Below, one piece after another: positions 1 to 7,728 of a stretch of 18,328 nucleotides of DNA (its first letter is position 1; every line of letters begins with the position of its first letter). The position numbers and the translations under genes are program-made. The DNA lies in NCBI GenBank assembly GCA_020719105.1, contig DYQV01000017.1, positions 1 through 18,328 on the forward strand, in the 5' to 3' direction. The notes below the pieces were generated by a model. It saw only the letters and a program-made list of their open reading frames with translations, was not told the origin of the DNA and ran no database searches. Origin of the DNA: Rikenella microfusus (GTDB lineage: Bacteria; Bacteroidota; Bacteroidia; Bacteroidales; SZUA-534).

Positions 1-45
1 TCTCCCAATTTTGAGGTGAAGCTTAATCGTCAGGATTATTCTTGA
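1..45 (+). CDS. Possible C-terminal end of an upstream gene (partial)
   Basis: Only this forward frame is open from the left edge. It reads 14 residues (SPNFEVKLNRQDYS) to a TGA at 43-45. It is too short to assign to a family. The alternating hydrophobic residues would suit a beta-strand end, but that is speculation. The stop codon sits inside a perfect inverted repeat (33-52). It could equally be non-coding sequence that happens to be open for 42 nt. Confidence 0.3.
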   Translation, partial: SPNFEVKLNRQDYS

Positions 46-52
46 ATAATCC
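33..52. repeat. Short perfect inverted repeat over the upstream stop codon
   Basis: GGATTATTC (33-41) and GAATAATCC (44-52) are perfect inverted copies with a 2-nt spacer. A T-rich stretch follows at 65-76 but is not directly adjacent, so this is at best a weak candidate terminator for the gene ending at 45. Confidence 0.4.
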
Positions 53-221
53 GGGTTAACATTAATTTTTCTTTTTATATATTATTAATAGAGCGAATTT
101 GCATTTAGCCACCTGTCAGATTATCATAATTTAACTTTAGATTGCCGTATGATTGTTATTCGGATTGTGGAGCAAAACTGTGTTTTTGGAAGAAAAATGA
201 AGCAGTCAACTCAAATATTTT

Positions 222-362
222 ATAATTGAATCCACTCCGAAAAGCTAAAAAACCCCAAATTAGTCATCCGATGAATTTCTAATTAGCAGATTACCAGTTA
301 AATATAATCTCCGATTTTAATAATTGATTCATGGGATGACTTTTCGGAGCGGACTCATAATT
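222..362. mobile_element. MITE-like foldback element with candidate target-site duplication
   Basis: The outer arms 228-244 and 340-356 are inverted copies matching at 15 of 17 positions; both exceptions are A opposite C. They share the core CTCCGAAAAG. A second inner pair, GTCATCC.ATGAAT, lies at 263-276 and about 327-340, so the right arm is continuous while the left carries an extra stretch of about 18 nt. A small internal stem is AGATTA (288-293) with TAATCT (305-310). The 129-bp unit is flanked on both sides by ATAATT (222-227 and 357-362), as expected for a 6-bp target duplication. There is no coding capacity, so any transposition would depend on a transposase encoded elsewhere. It could instead be a structured RNA or cruciform regulator. 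Confidence 0.55.
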
Positions 363-367
363 TGTAG

Positions 368-394
368 TTTAAAGGACAATGCAAAGCCTTTAAA
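368..394. repeat. 8-bp perfect inverted repeat (stem-loop)
   Basis: TTTAAAGG (368-375) and CCTTTAAA (387-394) are separated by an 11-nt loop, about 54 nt upstream of the -33 element. No T-run follows, so an intrinsic terminator is unlikely. It may be an operator or chance in AT-rich DNA. Confidence 0.35.
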
Positions 395-447
395 ATCCAT
401 CATAATTAGCTTTTTCACCTAAATATTAAAATATTTGCATGTGCCTA

Positions 448-477
448 TTGAATTAAAAAAAAACTTTTTTACCTTTG
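448..477 (+). promoter_or_regulatory. Main promoter of the str-S10-spc cluster
   Basis: TTG (448-450) is followed after 19 nt by TACCTTTG (470-477). This fits the Bacteroidetes housekeeping-sigma consensus TTG / 19-21 nt / TAnnTTTG. Transcription would start near 484-485, giving a leader of about 36 nt before rpsL. An A-run (455-463) fills much of the spacer and an AT palindrome lies just upstream. No other site this good is seen before rpmJ, so this is the likely driver of most of the cluster. Confidence 0.75.
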
Positions 478-520
478 CGAACCGATTTTGTGGGTAAGAA
501 AGTAATATAATAAATTAGAT

Positions 521-925
521 ATGCCAACGATACAACAGTTAGTTAGAAAAGGGAGAACAGAGATTAACAAGAAAAGTAAAGCTCCTGCATTGGACTCATG
601 TCCGCAGCGTCGTGGTGTTTGTACACGGGTTTATACCACCACGCCAAAAAAGCCGAATTCAGCCATGCGTAAAGTGGCACGGGTTCGCTTAACCAATGGA
701 AAAGAAGTAAATTCTTACATTCCAGGCGAAGGCCATAACCTTCAAGAGCACTCTATTGTTTTGATTCGGGGAGGTAGGGTAAAAGATCTTCCTGGAGTTA
801 GATACCACATTGTAAGAGGAGCCCTTGATACATCAGGCGTTGAAGGTCGCACACAGCGCCGTTCAAAATATGGAACAAAAAAACCTAAAGGGGGAGCAGC
901 AGCACCAGCAACTAAGAAAAAATAG
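521..925 (+). CDS. rpsL: 30S ribosomal protein uS12
   Basis: uS12 lies at the decoding centre of the small subunit and helps monitor codon-anticodon pairing. The 134-aa product carries the near-invariant PKKPNSA (42-48) and GGRVKDLPGVRY (84-95) segments. Lys43 and Lys88, the usual sites of streptomycin-resistance substitutions, are unchanged, so a drug-sensitive form is expected. Asp89, the residue methylthiolated by RimO in other bacteria, is present. The tail is Lys/Ala rich. It is the first gene of the cluster, about 36 nt after the predicted transcription start, and has no Shine-Dalgarno sequence. rpsG follows after 19 nt. Identification is secure. Confidence 0.98.
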   Translation: MPTIQQLVRKGRTEINKKSKAPALDSCPQRRGVCTRVYTTTPKKPNSAMRKVARVRLTNGKEVNSYIPGEGHNLQEHSIVLIRGGRVKDLPGVRYHIVRGALDTSGVEGRTQRRSKYGTKKPKGGAAAPATKKK

Positions 926-944
926 AATTTTATACTGAATAGCA

Positions 945-1421
945 ATGAGAAAATCAAAACCAAAAAAGCGGATATTATTACCAGATCCAAAGTTTAACGA
1001 TGTATTGGTAACCCGTTTTGTTAACGACTTAATGGTAGATGGTAAAAAGAATGTGGCTTATGAAATTTTTTATGATGCCATAGGTATTGTTGCAACAAAA
1101 ATGAAAGATAACGACCAATCTCCACTTGATATCTGGAAAAAAGGATTACAGAATATTACACCACAAGTTGAAGTTAAGAGCCGTAGAGTGGGTGGTGCAA
1201 CTTTTCAGATTCCACAGGAAATCCGTGATTCACGCAAGGTTTCAATCAGTGTTAAAAACATGATTCTTTATTCACGCAAAAGAAGTGGAAGAAGCATGGC
1301 TGAAAAATTGGCTGCGGAATTTTTAGCAGCATACAATGAAGAAGGAGCTGCATTTAAAAAGAAAGAAGAAACACACCGTATGGCAGATGCTAACAAAGCA
1401 TTTTCCCATTTCCGTTTCTAA
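945..1421 (+). CDS. rpsG: 30S ribosomal protein uS7
   Basis: uS7 nucleates assembly of the 16S rRNA 3' major domain (head) and contacts the E-site tRNA. The 158-aa product has the typical start, MRKSKPKKR, followed by the DPKF-ND-LV-RFVN-LM-DGKK block. Central segments are VEVKSRRVGGATFQIP and the basic R-KRSGRSMAEKLA helix. The end, HRMADANKAFSHFRF, is the standard long bacterial C-terminus. In E. coli uS7 is the autogenous repressor of the str operon. The 19-nt rpsL-rpsG gap here is too short for the long E. coli-type target, so any such control must work differently. Confidence 0.98.
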   Translation: MRKSKPKKRILLPDPKFNDVLVTRFVNDLMVDGKKNVAYEIFYDAIGIVATKMKDNDQSPLDIWKKGLQNITPQVEVKSRRVGGATFQIPQEIRDSRKVSISVKNMILYSRKRSGRSMAEKLAAEFLAAYNEEGAAFKKKEETHRMADANKAFSHFRF

Positions 1422-1461
1422 TTAAAAGTATTTGATACTATTTTATAGATTATAATATAAC

Positions 1462-3570
1462 ATGGCAAGAGATTTAAGTTTAACCAGGAACATAGGAATT
1501 ATGGCTCATATTGATGCGGGAAAAACTACCGCAACTGAGCGTATCTTATTTTATACTGGATTGACTCACCGTATGGGCGAAGTGCACGATGGGGCGGCAA
1601 CAATGGACTGGATGGTTCAAGAACAAGAAAGGGGCATCACCATTACTTCTGCCGCAACTACTTGCTTCTGGAAATACCACGACGTAGAACATAAGATTAA
1701 TATAATTGATACCCCCGGACACGTTGATTTTACTGTTGAAGTGGAGCGCTCATTGCGGGTTCTTGACGGGGCAGTAGCTGTTTATTGTGCCGTTGGTGGA
1801 GTACAACCTCAATCAGAAACTGTTTGGCGACAGGCTGATAAATACAAAGTTCCCCGCATTGCATTTGTTAATAAAATGGATAGGGTAGGTGCCGATTTCT
1901 TCTCGGTGGTAACACAAATGAGAGAACGGTTAAATGCCAATCCAATTCCAATTCAAATTCCAATTGGCTCCGAAGCTGATTTTAAAGGAGTGGTTGATTT
2001 GATTGAAAATAAAGCCATTGTTTGGTTCGATGACGAAGAAAAAGTTACCCGTTACGAATATGTGCCAATTCCTGCCGATTTAGTAGCAACTGTTGAAGAA
2101 TGGCGTGCTAAGTTAATTGAGTCAGTTGCTGAATTGGATGACACCTTATTGGAGCGGTTTTTTGAGGATCCAAATTCTATTACTGAAGATGAGATGAGGG
2201 CAGTAATCCGTAAGGCTACTGTGGAACAGGTAATTGTTCCTGTTTTATGTGGTTCCGCTTTTAAAAACAAAGGGGTACAGCGCTTGCTCGATTCAGTTGT
2301 TGCTTACCTACCAAGCCCACTCGATATTGAAAGTGTTAAAGGAATCAATCCTGATAGCAACAAAGAAGAAGCCAGAAAACCGGATAATAAAGAACCTTTT
2401 TCAGGCCTTGCTTTTAAAATAGCAACCGACCCTTTTGTTGGACGTTTAGCATTTATTCGGGTTTATAGCGGAGTGCTTACAGCCGGTTCATCGGTGTTAA
2501 ACATGCGTACCGGTAAAAAAGAACGTATTTCGCGGCTTTACCAAATGCACGCAAACAAACAAAATCCAAAAGACGAAATTGAAGCTGGGGATATATGTGC
2601 AGCCGTTGGATTTAAAGATATTCGTACAGGAGACACGTTATGTTTAGAAAATAAACCAATTATCCTGGAAAGTATGTCTTTCCCAGAACCGGTTATCAGT
2701 GTTGCTATTGAGCCAAAAACTCAAAAAGACATGGATAAATTGGATTTGGCGCTACTAAAATTAGCTGAAGAAGATCCAACTTTCAAACTGAGAACTGATC
2801 ACGATTCAGGACAAACCATTATAAGTGGAATGGGTGAATTGCATCTTGAGATATTGGTAGATCGTTTGAATCGTGAATTCAAAGTTGAAGTTAGTCAAGG
2901 TGCTCCCCAGGTTGCTTATAAAGAAGCTATTACCGCAATGGTTGAACATCGAGAAGTTTTCAAGAAGCAATCAGGTGGTAGAGGTAAGTTTGCCGATATA
3001 TCGGTACGCGTTTCGCCTGCAGATAATGATGTTATTGGTGTTCAATTTATAGATTCTATAAAAGGGGGAACCATTCCTCGTGAATACATACCTTCAGTAG
3101 AAAAAGGTTTTAAAGAAGCACTTAAAAATGGACCATTGGCAGGATTTGCAATGGAAAGCATAAAAGTAGAACTATACGACGGTTCATTCCACGCAGTGGA
3201 TTCTGATCAATTGTCGTTCGAAATTGCTGCCCGTCAAGCCTACAAAGCAGCTTGTTCTAAAGCCAAACCAATCTTATTGGAGCCAATTATGTCAATTGAA
3301 GTAGTAACTCCTGAAGATTACATGGGTGATATCATCGGCGATTTTAACCGTCGAAGAGGCCAGGTTGAAGGAATGGAAGCTCGCATGGGTGCTCGCGTTA
3401 TTAAGGCAAAGGTTCCATTGGCCGAAATGTTTGGTTATGTTACTGTGTTGCGTTCGTTATCATCTGGTCGCGCTACTTCAACCATGGAATTCTGCAAATA
3501 TCAAGAAACACCAAAAGGAATTGCAACTGAAGTGCTAGAAAGTTTTAAAGGGAAAAAAGAATTATTATAA
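1462..3570 (+). CDS. fusA: Translation elongation factor G (EF-G)
   Basis: EF-G is the GTPase that drives translocation and, with RRF, ribosome recycling. The 702-aa length is normal. G motifs are intact: P-loop AHIDAGKT (15-22), switch I RGITI (57-61), DTPGHVDF (83-90, with catalytic His87), NKMD (137-140) and GSAFKN downstream. Domains II to V follow, with the domain IV SGGRGKFADISV region and a C-terminal domain V. No truncation or frameshift is seen. The gene follows rpsG after 40 nt. Unlike in E. coli, no tuf gene follows; rpsJ starts 13 nt later, fusing the str and S10 blocks. Some Bacteroidota carry a second EF-G paralogue, but this copy has a complete GTPase site and is the housekeeping one. 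Confidence 0.98.
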   Translation: MARDLSLTRNIGIMAHIDAGKTTATERILFYTGLTHRMGEVHDGAATMDWMVQEQERGITITSAATTCFWKYHDVEHKINIIDTPGHVDFTVEVERSLRVLDGAVAVYCAVGGVQPQSETVWRQADKYKVPRIAFVNKMDRVGADFFSVVTQMRERLNANPIPIQIPIGSEADFKGVVDLIENKAIVWFDDEEKVTRYEYVPIPADLVATVEEWRAKLIESVAELDDTLLERFFEDPNSITEDEMRAVIRKATVEQVIVPVLCGSAFKNKGVQRLLDSVVAYLPSPLDIESVKGINPDSNKEEARKPDNKEPFSGLAFKIATDPFVGRLAFIRVYSGVLTAGSSVLNMRTGKKERISRLYQMHANKQNPKDEIEAGDICAAVGFKDIRTGDTLCLENKPIILESMSFPEPVISVAIEPKTQKDMDKLDLALLKLAEEDPTFKLRTDHDSGQTIISGMGELHLEILVDRLNREFKVEVSQGAPQVAYKEAITAMVEHREVFKKQSGGRGKFADISVRVSPADNDVIGVQFIDSIKGGTIPREYIPSVEKGFKEALKNGPLAGFAMESIKVELYDGSFHAVDSDQLSFEIAARQAYKAACSKAKPILLEPIMSIEVVTPEDYMGDIIGDFNRRRGQVEGMEARMGARVIKAKVPLAEMFGYVTVLRSLSSGRATSTMEFCKYQETPKGIATEVLESFKGKKELL

Positions 3571-3583
3571 TATATACTATAAT

Positions 3584-3889
3584 ATGAGCCAAAAAATCAG
3601 AATTAAATTAAAGTCATACGATCATAACTTGGTTGACAAATCGGCCGAGAAGATTGTTAAGACAGTGAAATCAACCGGGGCTGTTGTGAGTGGACCAATT
3701 CCATTGCCTACTCATCGACGTGTTTTTACCGTATTGCGTTCCCCTTTCGTAAATAAAAAGGCAAGAGAACAGTTTGAATTGTGCTCTTATAAAAGGTTAC
3801 TCGACATTTATAGTTCAACAGCTAAGACTATTGATGCCTTGATGAAACTTGAATTGCCGAGTGGCGTAGAAGTTGAAATAAAAGTTTGA
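3584..3889 (+). CDS. rpsJ: 30S ribosomal protein uS10 (NusE)
   Basis: uS10 is a head protein of the small subunit and also NusE, which joins NusB and NusG in antitermination and transcription-translation coupling. The 101-aa length is typical. Family landmarks are the IRIKLKSYDH start, the VSGPIPLPT loop and the RRVFTVLRSPFVNKKAREQFE segment. It starts only 13 nt after fusA. That leaves no room for the long S10 leader and L4-controlled attenuator used in E. coli. Confidence 0.98.
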   Translation: MSQKIRIKLKSYDHNLVDKSAEKIVKTVKSTGAVVSGPIPLPTHRRVFTVLRSPFVNKKAREQFELCSYKRLLDIYSSTAKTIDALMKLELPSGVEVEIKV

Positions 3890-3907
3890 TAGAAATATAC
3901 TTATAAA

Positions 3908-4525
3908 ATGGCTGGATTAATAGGAAGAAAAATCGGAATGACATCGATTTTCAGTGCCGAGGGAAAAAATATTCCATGCACGGTAATCGAAGCAGGACCT
4001 TGTGTTGTTACACAAGTGAAAACCGTTGAAACAGACGGTTACGAGGCTCTTCAACTTGGTTTTGACGACAAAAAAGAAAAAAAGTCGAATAAACCGCAGG
4101 TTGGACACTTTAAAAAAGCAGACACTACTCCAAAAATAAAAGTGGCTGAGTTTTTGAAATTTGAACAAAAGTATCAGTTAGGAGATATCCTTACTTTGGA
4201 TCTATTTAAAGACGAAATCTATTTAGATGTAAGTGGTATATCTAAAGGAAAAGGATTTCAGGGTGTTGTTAAACGTCATGGTTTTGGTGGTGTTGGTGAT
4301 GCTACGCATGGTCAGCACAACCGGCTAAGAGCTCCCGGTTCAGTAGGTGCTTCTTCATTCCCTTCAAGGGTATTTAAAGGAATGCGCATGGCTGGACGTA
4401 CCGGTGGTGACAAAGTAAAAGCACTTAGTCTCCGGATTGTGAAAATTATTCCCGAGAGTAATTTGTTGTTAGTGAAAGGGTCAGTTCCTGGTCCAAAAGG
4501 TGGATATTTAATAATTGAGAAATAA
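3908..4525 (+). CDS. rplC: 50S ribosomal protein uL3
   Basis: uL3 is an early-binding large-subunit protein whose extended loop reaches the peptidyl-transferase centre. The 205-aa product opens with the canonical GLIGRKIGMTSIF. It contains the central GFGG-ATHGQHNRLRAPGSVGASSFPSRVFKGMRMAGR-GG loop that inserts into 23S rRNA. Its TAA overlaps the ATG of rplD by one base (TAATG at 4523-4527), a classic translational-coupling arrangement. Confidence 0.98.
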   Translation: MAGLIGRKIGMTSIFSAEGKNIPCTVIEAGPCVVTQVKTVETDGYEALQLGFDDKKEKKSNKPQVGHFKKADTTPKIKVAEFLKFEQKYQLGDILTLDLFKDEIYLDVSGISKGKGFQGVVKRHGFGGVGDATHGQHNRLRAPGSVGASSFPSRVFKGMRMAGRTGGDKVKALSLRIVKIIPESNLLLVKGSVPGPKGGYLIIEK

Positions 4526-5151
4526 TGGAATTAGTAGTCTTAAATCAAGCAGGCGAGGATACCGGTAAAAAAGTAGCATTGAATGATTCCATCTATGCAA
4601 TAGAGCCCAACGATCATGCAATATATTTAGACGTAAAGCAATATTTGGCTAATCAACGTCAAGGTACACATAAATCGAAAGAACGTGGCGAAATTGCAGG
4701 AAGCACCAGAAAGCTAAAAAAGCAAAAAGGTACCGGAACTGCCCGTGCAGGAAGCATCAAATCACCTATTTTTAGAGGTGGAGGTCGGGTATTTGGACCA
4801 AAAGTACGTGATTATTCATTTAAGTTGAATAAGAAGGTAAAAAGATTGGCTCGTATATCAGCTTTAGCTTACAAAGCAAAATTGAACCAAATTTTAGTTG
4901 TTGAAGATTTAAATTTTGATACACCAAAAACAAAAGTATTTTCTTCAATGCTGGACAATTTGAAAATCAGTGACAAAAAGTCTTTGTTGGTAGTGGCTGA
5001 ACAAGATAAAAACATATATTTGTCGTCGCGAAATTTAAAGGGCGCTGAAGTGGTAACTGCTGATATGCTTAATACCTATCAGATTATGAAAGCTTCATCT
5101 CTTGTATTTACTGAAAAATCAGTTGGTTTAATAGAAACTATTTTAGGATAA
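4525..5151 (+). CDS. rplD: 50S ribosomal protein uL4
   Basis: uL4 binds 23S rRNA domain I and lines the nascent-peptide exit tunnel with a long loop. The 208-aa product contains the basic tunnel loop with RKLKKQKGTGTARAGS and SPIFRGGGRVFGP. The C-terminal globular part includes VVEDLNF, followed by a late VVTADMLNTYQIMKA strand-helix. The start overlaps the rplC stop by 1 nt. In gammaproteobacteria uL4 represses its own operon, but the leader needed for that is not visible here. Changes in the tunnel loop can give macrolide resistance elsewhere; the loop here looks ordinary. Confidence 0.98.
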   Translation: MELVVLNQAGEDTGKKVALNDSIYAIEPNDHAIYLDVKQYLANQRQGTHKSKERGEIAGSTRKLKKQKGTGTARAGSIKSPIFRGGGRVFGPKVRDYSFKLNKKVKRLARISALAYKAKLNQILVVEDLNFDTPKTKVFSSMLDNLKISDKKSLLVVAEQDKNIYLSSRNLKGAEVVTADMLNTYQIMKASSLVFTEKSVGLIETILG

Positions 5152-5155
5152 GAAC

Positions 5156-5162
5156 AGGAGGG
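5156..5162 (+). promoter_or_regulatory. Strong Shine-Dalgarno sequence before rplW
   Basis: AGGAGGG ends 3 nt before the rplW ATG. No other start in the cluster has an obvious Shine-Dalgarno match; leaders here are AT-rich, as is usual in Bacteroidota. The spacing is shorter than the usual optimum of 5-9 nt. It confirms the chosen rplW start. Confidence 0.6.
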
Positions 5163-5165
5163 AAT

Positions 5166-5456
5166 ATGCAAATTATATTAAAACCAATCATTAGCGAAAA
5201 GATAACTGGCCAGACCGAGAAGTTAAACCGGTTTGGGTTTATAGTGGAGCGCACAGCTGATAAGATTCAAATAGCAAAAGCAATTGAAGAGTTATACGGA
5301 GTTAAAGTAGCTGCTGTTAATACCATGAGATACGGTGGCAAACTTAAGTCGCGTCATACAAAAGCTGGTTTTGTTCAAGGTAAAACCAATGGCTTTAAAA
5401 AAGCTATGATTACATTGGCTGAAGGCGAAACCATCGATTTTTATAGCAATATTTAG
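5166..5456 (+). CDS. rplW: 50S ribosomal protein uL23
   Basis: uL23 sits beside the exit-tunnel mouth and is the docking site for trigger factor and SRP. The 96-aa product begins with the family signature IILKPIISEKIT. It then has the RFGFIVERTADKIQIAKAIEELYGVKV-AVNTMRYGGK fold core and ends in ETIDFY. It lies 14 nt after rplD and is preceded by an AGGAGGG, unique in this window. Length is normal. Confidence 0.98.
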   Translation: MQIILKPIISEKITGQTEKLNRFGFIVERTADKIQIAKAIEELYGVKVAAVNTMRYGGKLKSRHTKAGFVQGKTNGFKKAMITLAEGETIDFYSNI

Positions 5457-5473
5457 AAGACAGAGAATATAAA

Positions 5474-6298
5474 ATGACTGCAAAGAAAATCAAACCGGTA
5501 ACACCGGGACAAAGATTTAAGGTGGTGAGCAATTTTGATGCTGTAACCGCCAGCACACCTGAAAAATCATTGTTAAGTCCTGCTAGAAAATCCGGCGGAC
5601 GTAACAACGTTGGCCGCATGACAATGAGATATATAGGTGGTGGACACAAACACCAATACCGTGTTGTTGACTTTAAAAGGGATAAAGATGGTATTCCGGG
5701 TACTGTAAATAGTATTCAATACGATCCCAACCGGAGTGCACGAATAGCACTTATTTTTTATGCCGATGGTGAAAAACGCTATATATTAGCGCCGAACGGA
5801 TTGCAAGTTGGACAAGTACTTAATTCAGGTAAAGGAGTTGCTCCTGAGATAGGTAATACCTTGTTCCTTTCCGAGATACCATTGGGTACAATTATTCATA
5901 ATATCGAATTACGCCCCAATGGCGGAGGGTCAATGGCACGCAGCGCCGGAACGTATGCGCAGTTGACTTCACGCGAAGGTAAATATGCAACCGTTAAATT
6001 ACCTTCAGGAGAAATTCGGATGGTTTTGGTTACATGCAAAGCTACTATTGGTTCAGTAGGTAATTCAGATCATGGTCTTGAAAGGTCTGGAAAAGCTGGT
6101 AGGAGCCGCTGGTTAGGTCGTCGCCCACGGGTACGTGGTGTGGTAATGAATCCAGTGGATCACCCTATGGGTGGTGGTGAAGGACGTGCTTCAGGAGGTC
6201 ATCCACGCTCGCGTAAGGGGATTCCTGCAAAAGGATACAGAACTCGTTATCCTAAAAAGCAATCGAATAGGTTTATTGTAGAAAGAAGGAAAAAATAA
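5474..6298 (+). CDS. rplB: 50S ribosomal protein uL2
   Basis: uL2 is needed for subunit association and peptidyl-transferase activity. The 274-aa product has the N-terminal RNA-binding region with SGGRNNVGRMTMRYIGGGHKHQYR. The second domain contains NIELRPNGGGSMARSAGTYAQL. The conserved C-terminal PVDHPMGGGEGRASGGHPRS loop includes the near-invariant His that approaches the active site. It ends in a basic tail (ERRKK). Gap to rpsS is 11 nt. Confidence 0.98.
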   Translation: MTAKKIKPVTPGQRFKVVSNFDAVTASTPEKSLLSPARKSGGRNNVGRMTMRYIGGGHKHQYRVVDFKRDKDGIPGTVNSIQYDPNRSARIALIFYADGEKRYILAPNGLQVGQVLNSGKGVAPEIGNTLFLSEIPLGTIIHNIELRPNGGGSMARSAGTYAQLTSREGKYATVKLPSGEIRMVLVTCKATIGSVGNSDHGLERSGKAGRSRWLGRRPRVRGVVMNPVDHPMGGGEGRASGGHPRSRKGIPAKGYRTRYPKKQSNRFIVERRKK

Positions 6299-6309
6299 AT
6301 TAAGTAGAT

Positions 6310-6576
6310 ATGAGTCGTTCATTAAAAAAAGGCCCATTTATTCATTACAAACTCGAAAAAAGAGTTGCTGCTATGAATGAATCAGGAAAAAAGAATGTAA
6401 TCAAAACCTGGTCAAGGGCTTCGATGATGTCACCTGACTTTGTAGGGCATACCATAGCTGTACATAACGGAAACCGATTTATTCCAGTATATGTAACTGA
6501 AAACATGGTTGGCCATAAACTTGGCGAATTTGCCCCAACCCGTCAATTTAGGGGTCATGGAGGAAAGAAAAAATAA
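6310..6576 (+). CDS. rpsS: 30S ribosomal protein uS19
   Basis: uS19 is a head protein that pairs with uS13 and contacts the A-site tRNA elbow and bridge B1a. The 88-aa product shows MSRSLKKGPF, then the IKTWSRASMMSPDFVGHTIAVHNGNRFIPVYVTENMVGHKLGEF-TR-FRGH core that defines the family. Length is normal and no start ambiguity is seen. Confidence 0.98.
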   Translation: MSRSLKKGPFIHYKLEKRVAAMNESGKKNVIKTWSRASMMSPDFVGHTIAVHNGNRFIPVYVTENMVGHKLGEFAPTRQFRGHGGKKK

Positions 6577-6596
6577 TTATTTTAATCTGATGTAAA

Positions 6597-7010
6597 ATGG
6601 GTGCAAGAAAAAGAAATAAAGCCAATCTGGATAAAGCAGAGAAGAAAAGCAAAAGCATGGCACAACTGCGCAATTGCCCAACTTCACCTCGCAAAATGCG
6701 TCTGGTGGCTGATCTAGTTCGAGGCGAAGAAGTAAATAAAGCATTAGATATTCTTCGTTTTAGTTCTAAAGAAGCAGCCGGAAGGCTTGAAAAATTATTG
6801 CTTTCAGCTATTGCTAATTGGCAACAAAAAAATGAGGGGGTTCGTATTGAAGAATCTGACCTTGTTGTTAAAGAAGTCTTTGTTGATTCCGCTCGTGTTT
6901 TGAAGCGTTTACGTCCTGCACCACAAGGTAGAGGACATAGAATCAGAAAAAGATCGAACCATGTTACCTTGGTTGTTGATAGCCGTAATAGTGAAATAAT
7001 AAATAATTAA
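6597..7010 (+). CDS. rplV: 50S ribosomal protein uL22 with N-terminal extension
   Basis: uL22 is an exit-tunnel protein that binds all 23S rRNA domains. The conserved core starts near residue 21 (AQLRNCPTSPRKMRLVADLVRG). It carries the tunnel loop with LKRLRPAPQGRGHRIRKRSNH. The 137 aa exceed the usual 110 of E. coli because of a basic N-terminal extension (MGARKRNKANLDKAEKKSKS), which I recall as typical of Bacteroidota. A start at the internal Met (residue 21) is possible, but the MGARKR opening is common in this phylum. rpsC follows after 6 nt. Confidence 0.97.
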   Translation: MGARKRNKANLDKAEKKSKSMAQLRNCPTSPRKMRLVADLVRGEEVNKALDILRFSSKEAAGRLEKLLLSAIANWQQKNEGVRIEESDLVVKEVFVDSARVLKRLRPAPQGRGHRIRKRSNHVTLVVDSRNSEIINN

Positions 7011-7016
7011 GAGACG

Positions 7017-7709
7017 ATGGGACAGAAATGTAATCCAATAGGGAATAGATTAGGTATCATTAAAGGCTGGGATTCTAACTGGTTTGGTGGTAACCACTAC
7101 TCCGAGAAATTAGTAGAGGACGAAAAGATTCGTAAATATCTTCATGCCCGTTTAGCTAAAGCAAGCGTTTCGAAGATTATTATTGAGCGAACGCTTAAAC
7201 TTATTACCATTACGGTAAATACAGCTCGACCAGGAATTATTATTGGTAAAGGTGGACAGGAAGTAGATAAGCTGAAAGAGGAATTGAAAAAGATTACCAA
7301 AAAAGAAGTGCAAATAAATATCTTTGAAATAAAGAGACCAGAATTAGATGCATACCTTGTTGGTACTAATATTGCTCGTCAATTAGAAGGACGTATTTCA
7401 CACCGTAGGGCAGTTAAAATGAGTATAGCTTCAACCATCCGTATGGGTGCTGAAGGTATTAAAATTCAAATATCAGGACGTTTAGGAGGAGCTGAGATGG
7501 CTCGTGCTGAAATTTACAAAGAAGGTCGCATTCCATTGCATACCTTACGTGCTGATATTGACTATGCTGCTGTTGAAGCTTTGACTAAAGTAGGGTTAAT
7601 TGGTATAAAAGTATGGATTTGTAAAGGAGAGGTTTATGGAAAACCGGATCTTACCCCAAACTTAGGGAGCCAAGCCCCAAAAAAAGGATTTAAGAAACGT
7701 AAGAATTAA
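7017..7709 (+). CDS. rpsC: 30S ribosomal protein uS3
   Basis: uS3 lies at the mRNA entry tunnel and contributes to ribosomal helicase activity. The 230-aa product begins GQKCNPIGNRLGI. It contains a type II KH domain with the GKGG loop (in ARPGIIIGKGGQEV), followed by the SHRRAVKMSIASTIRMGAEGIKIQISGRLGGAEMAR-E signature. The Lys-rich tail is typical. It is 19 nt upstream of rplP. Confidence 0.98.
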   Translation: MGQKCNPIGNRLGIIKGWDSNWFGGNHYSEKLVEDEKIRKYLHARLAKASVSKIIIERTLKLITITVNTARPGIIIGKGGQEVDKLKEELKKITKKEVQINIFEIKRPELDAYLVGTNIARQLEGRISHRRAVKMSIASTIRMGAEGIKIQISGRLGGAEMARAEIYKEGRIPLHTLRADIDYAAVEALTKVGLIGIKVWICKGEVYGKPDLTPNLGSQAPKKGFKKRKN

Positions 7710-7728
7710 TCGATAAAACAGATTAAGG

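Larger units (their letters stand above)
46..520. other. AT-rich intergenic region upstream of rpsL
   Basis: This 475-nt stretch has no credible ORF on either strand. In order it holds unassigned AT-rich sequence (46-221), a MITE-like foldback element (222-362), an 8-bp perfect inverted repeat (368-375 with 387-394, 11-nt loop), a 7-bp AT-only inverted repeat (421-427 with 430-436), the promoter (448-477) and a leader of about 36 nt before rpsL. No tRNA or recognisable riboswitch is seen. Confidence 0.6.

Noticed and set aside
521..925. Possible streptomycin-resistance allele of rpsL
   Set aside because: Lys43 and Lys88 are both present, as in sensitive strains.
742..990. Minus-strand ORFs opposite rpsL and several other ribosomal genes (for example 2052-2270, 3917-4168, 9899-10234, 17964-18176)
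   Set aside because: Each is antisense to a strongly conserved gene, has no recognisable domain, and reads as a shadow of codon bias.
2234..2422. Forward out-of-frame ORFs within fusA (also 3326-3538), rplO (12313-12531) and across rpsK/rpsD (15899-16099)
   Set aside because: They lie in alternative frames of intact conserved genes and resemble no family.
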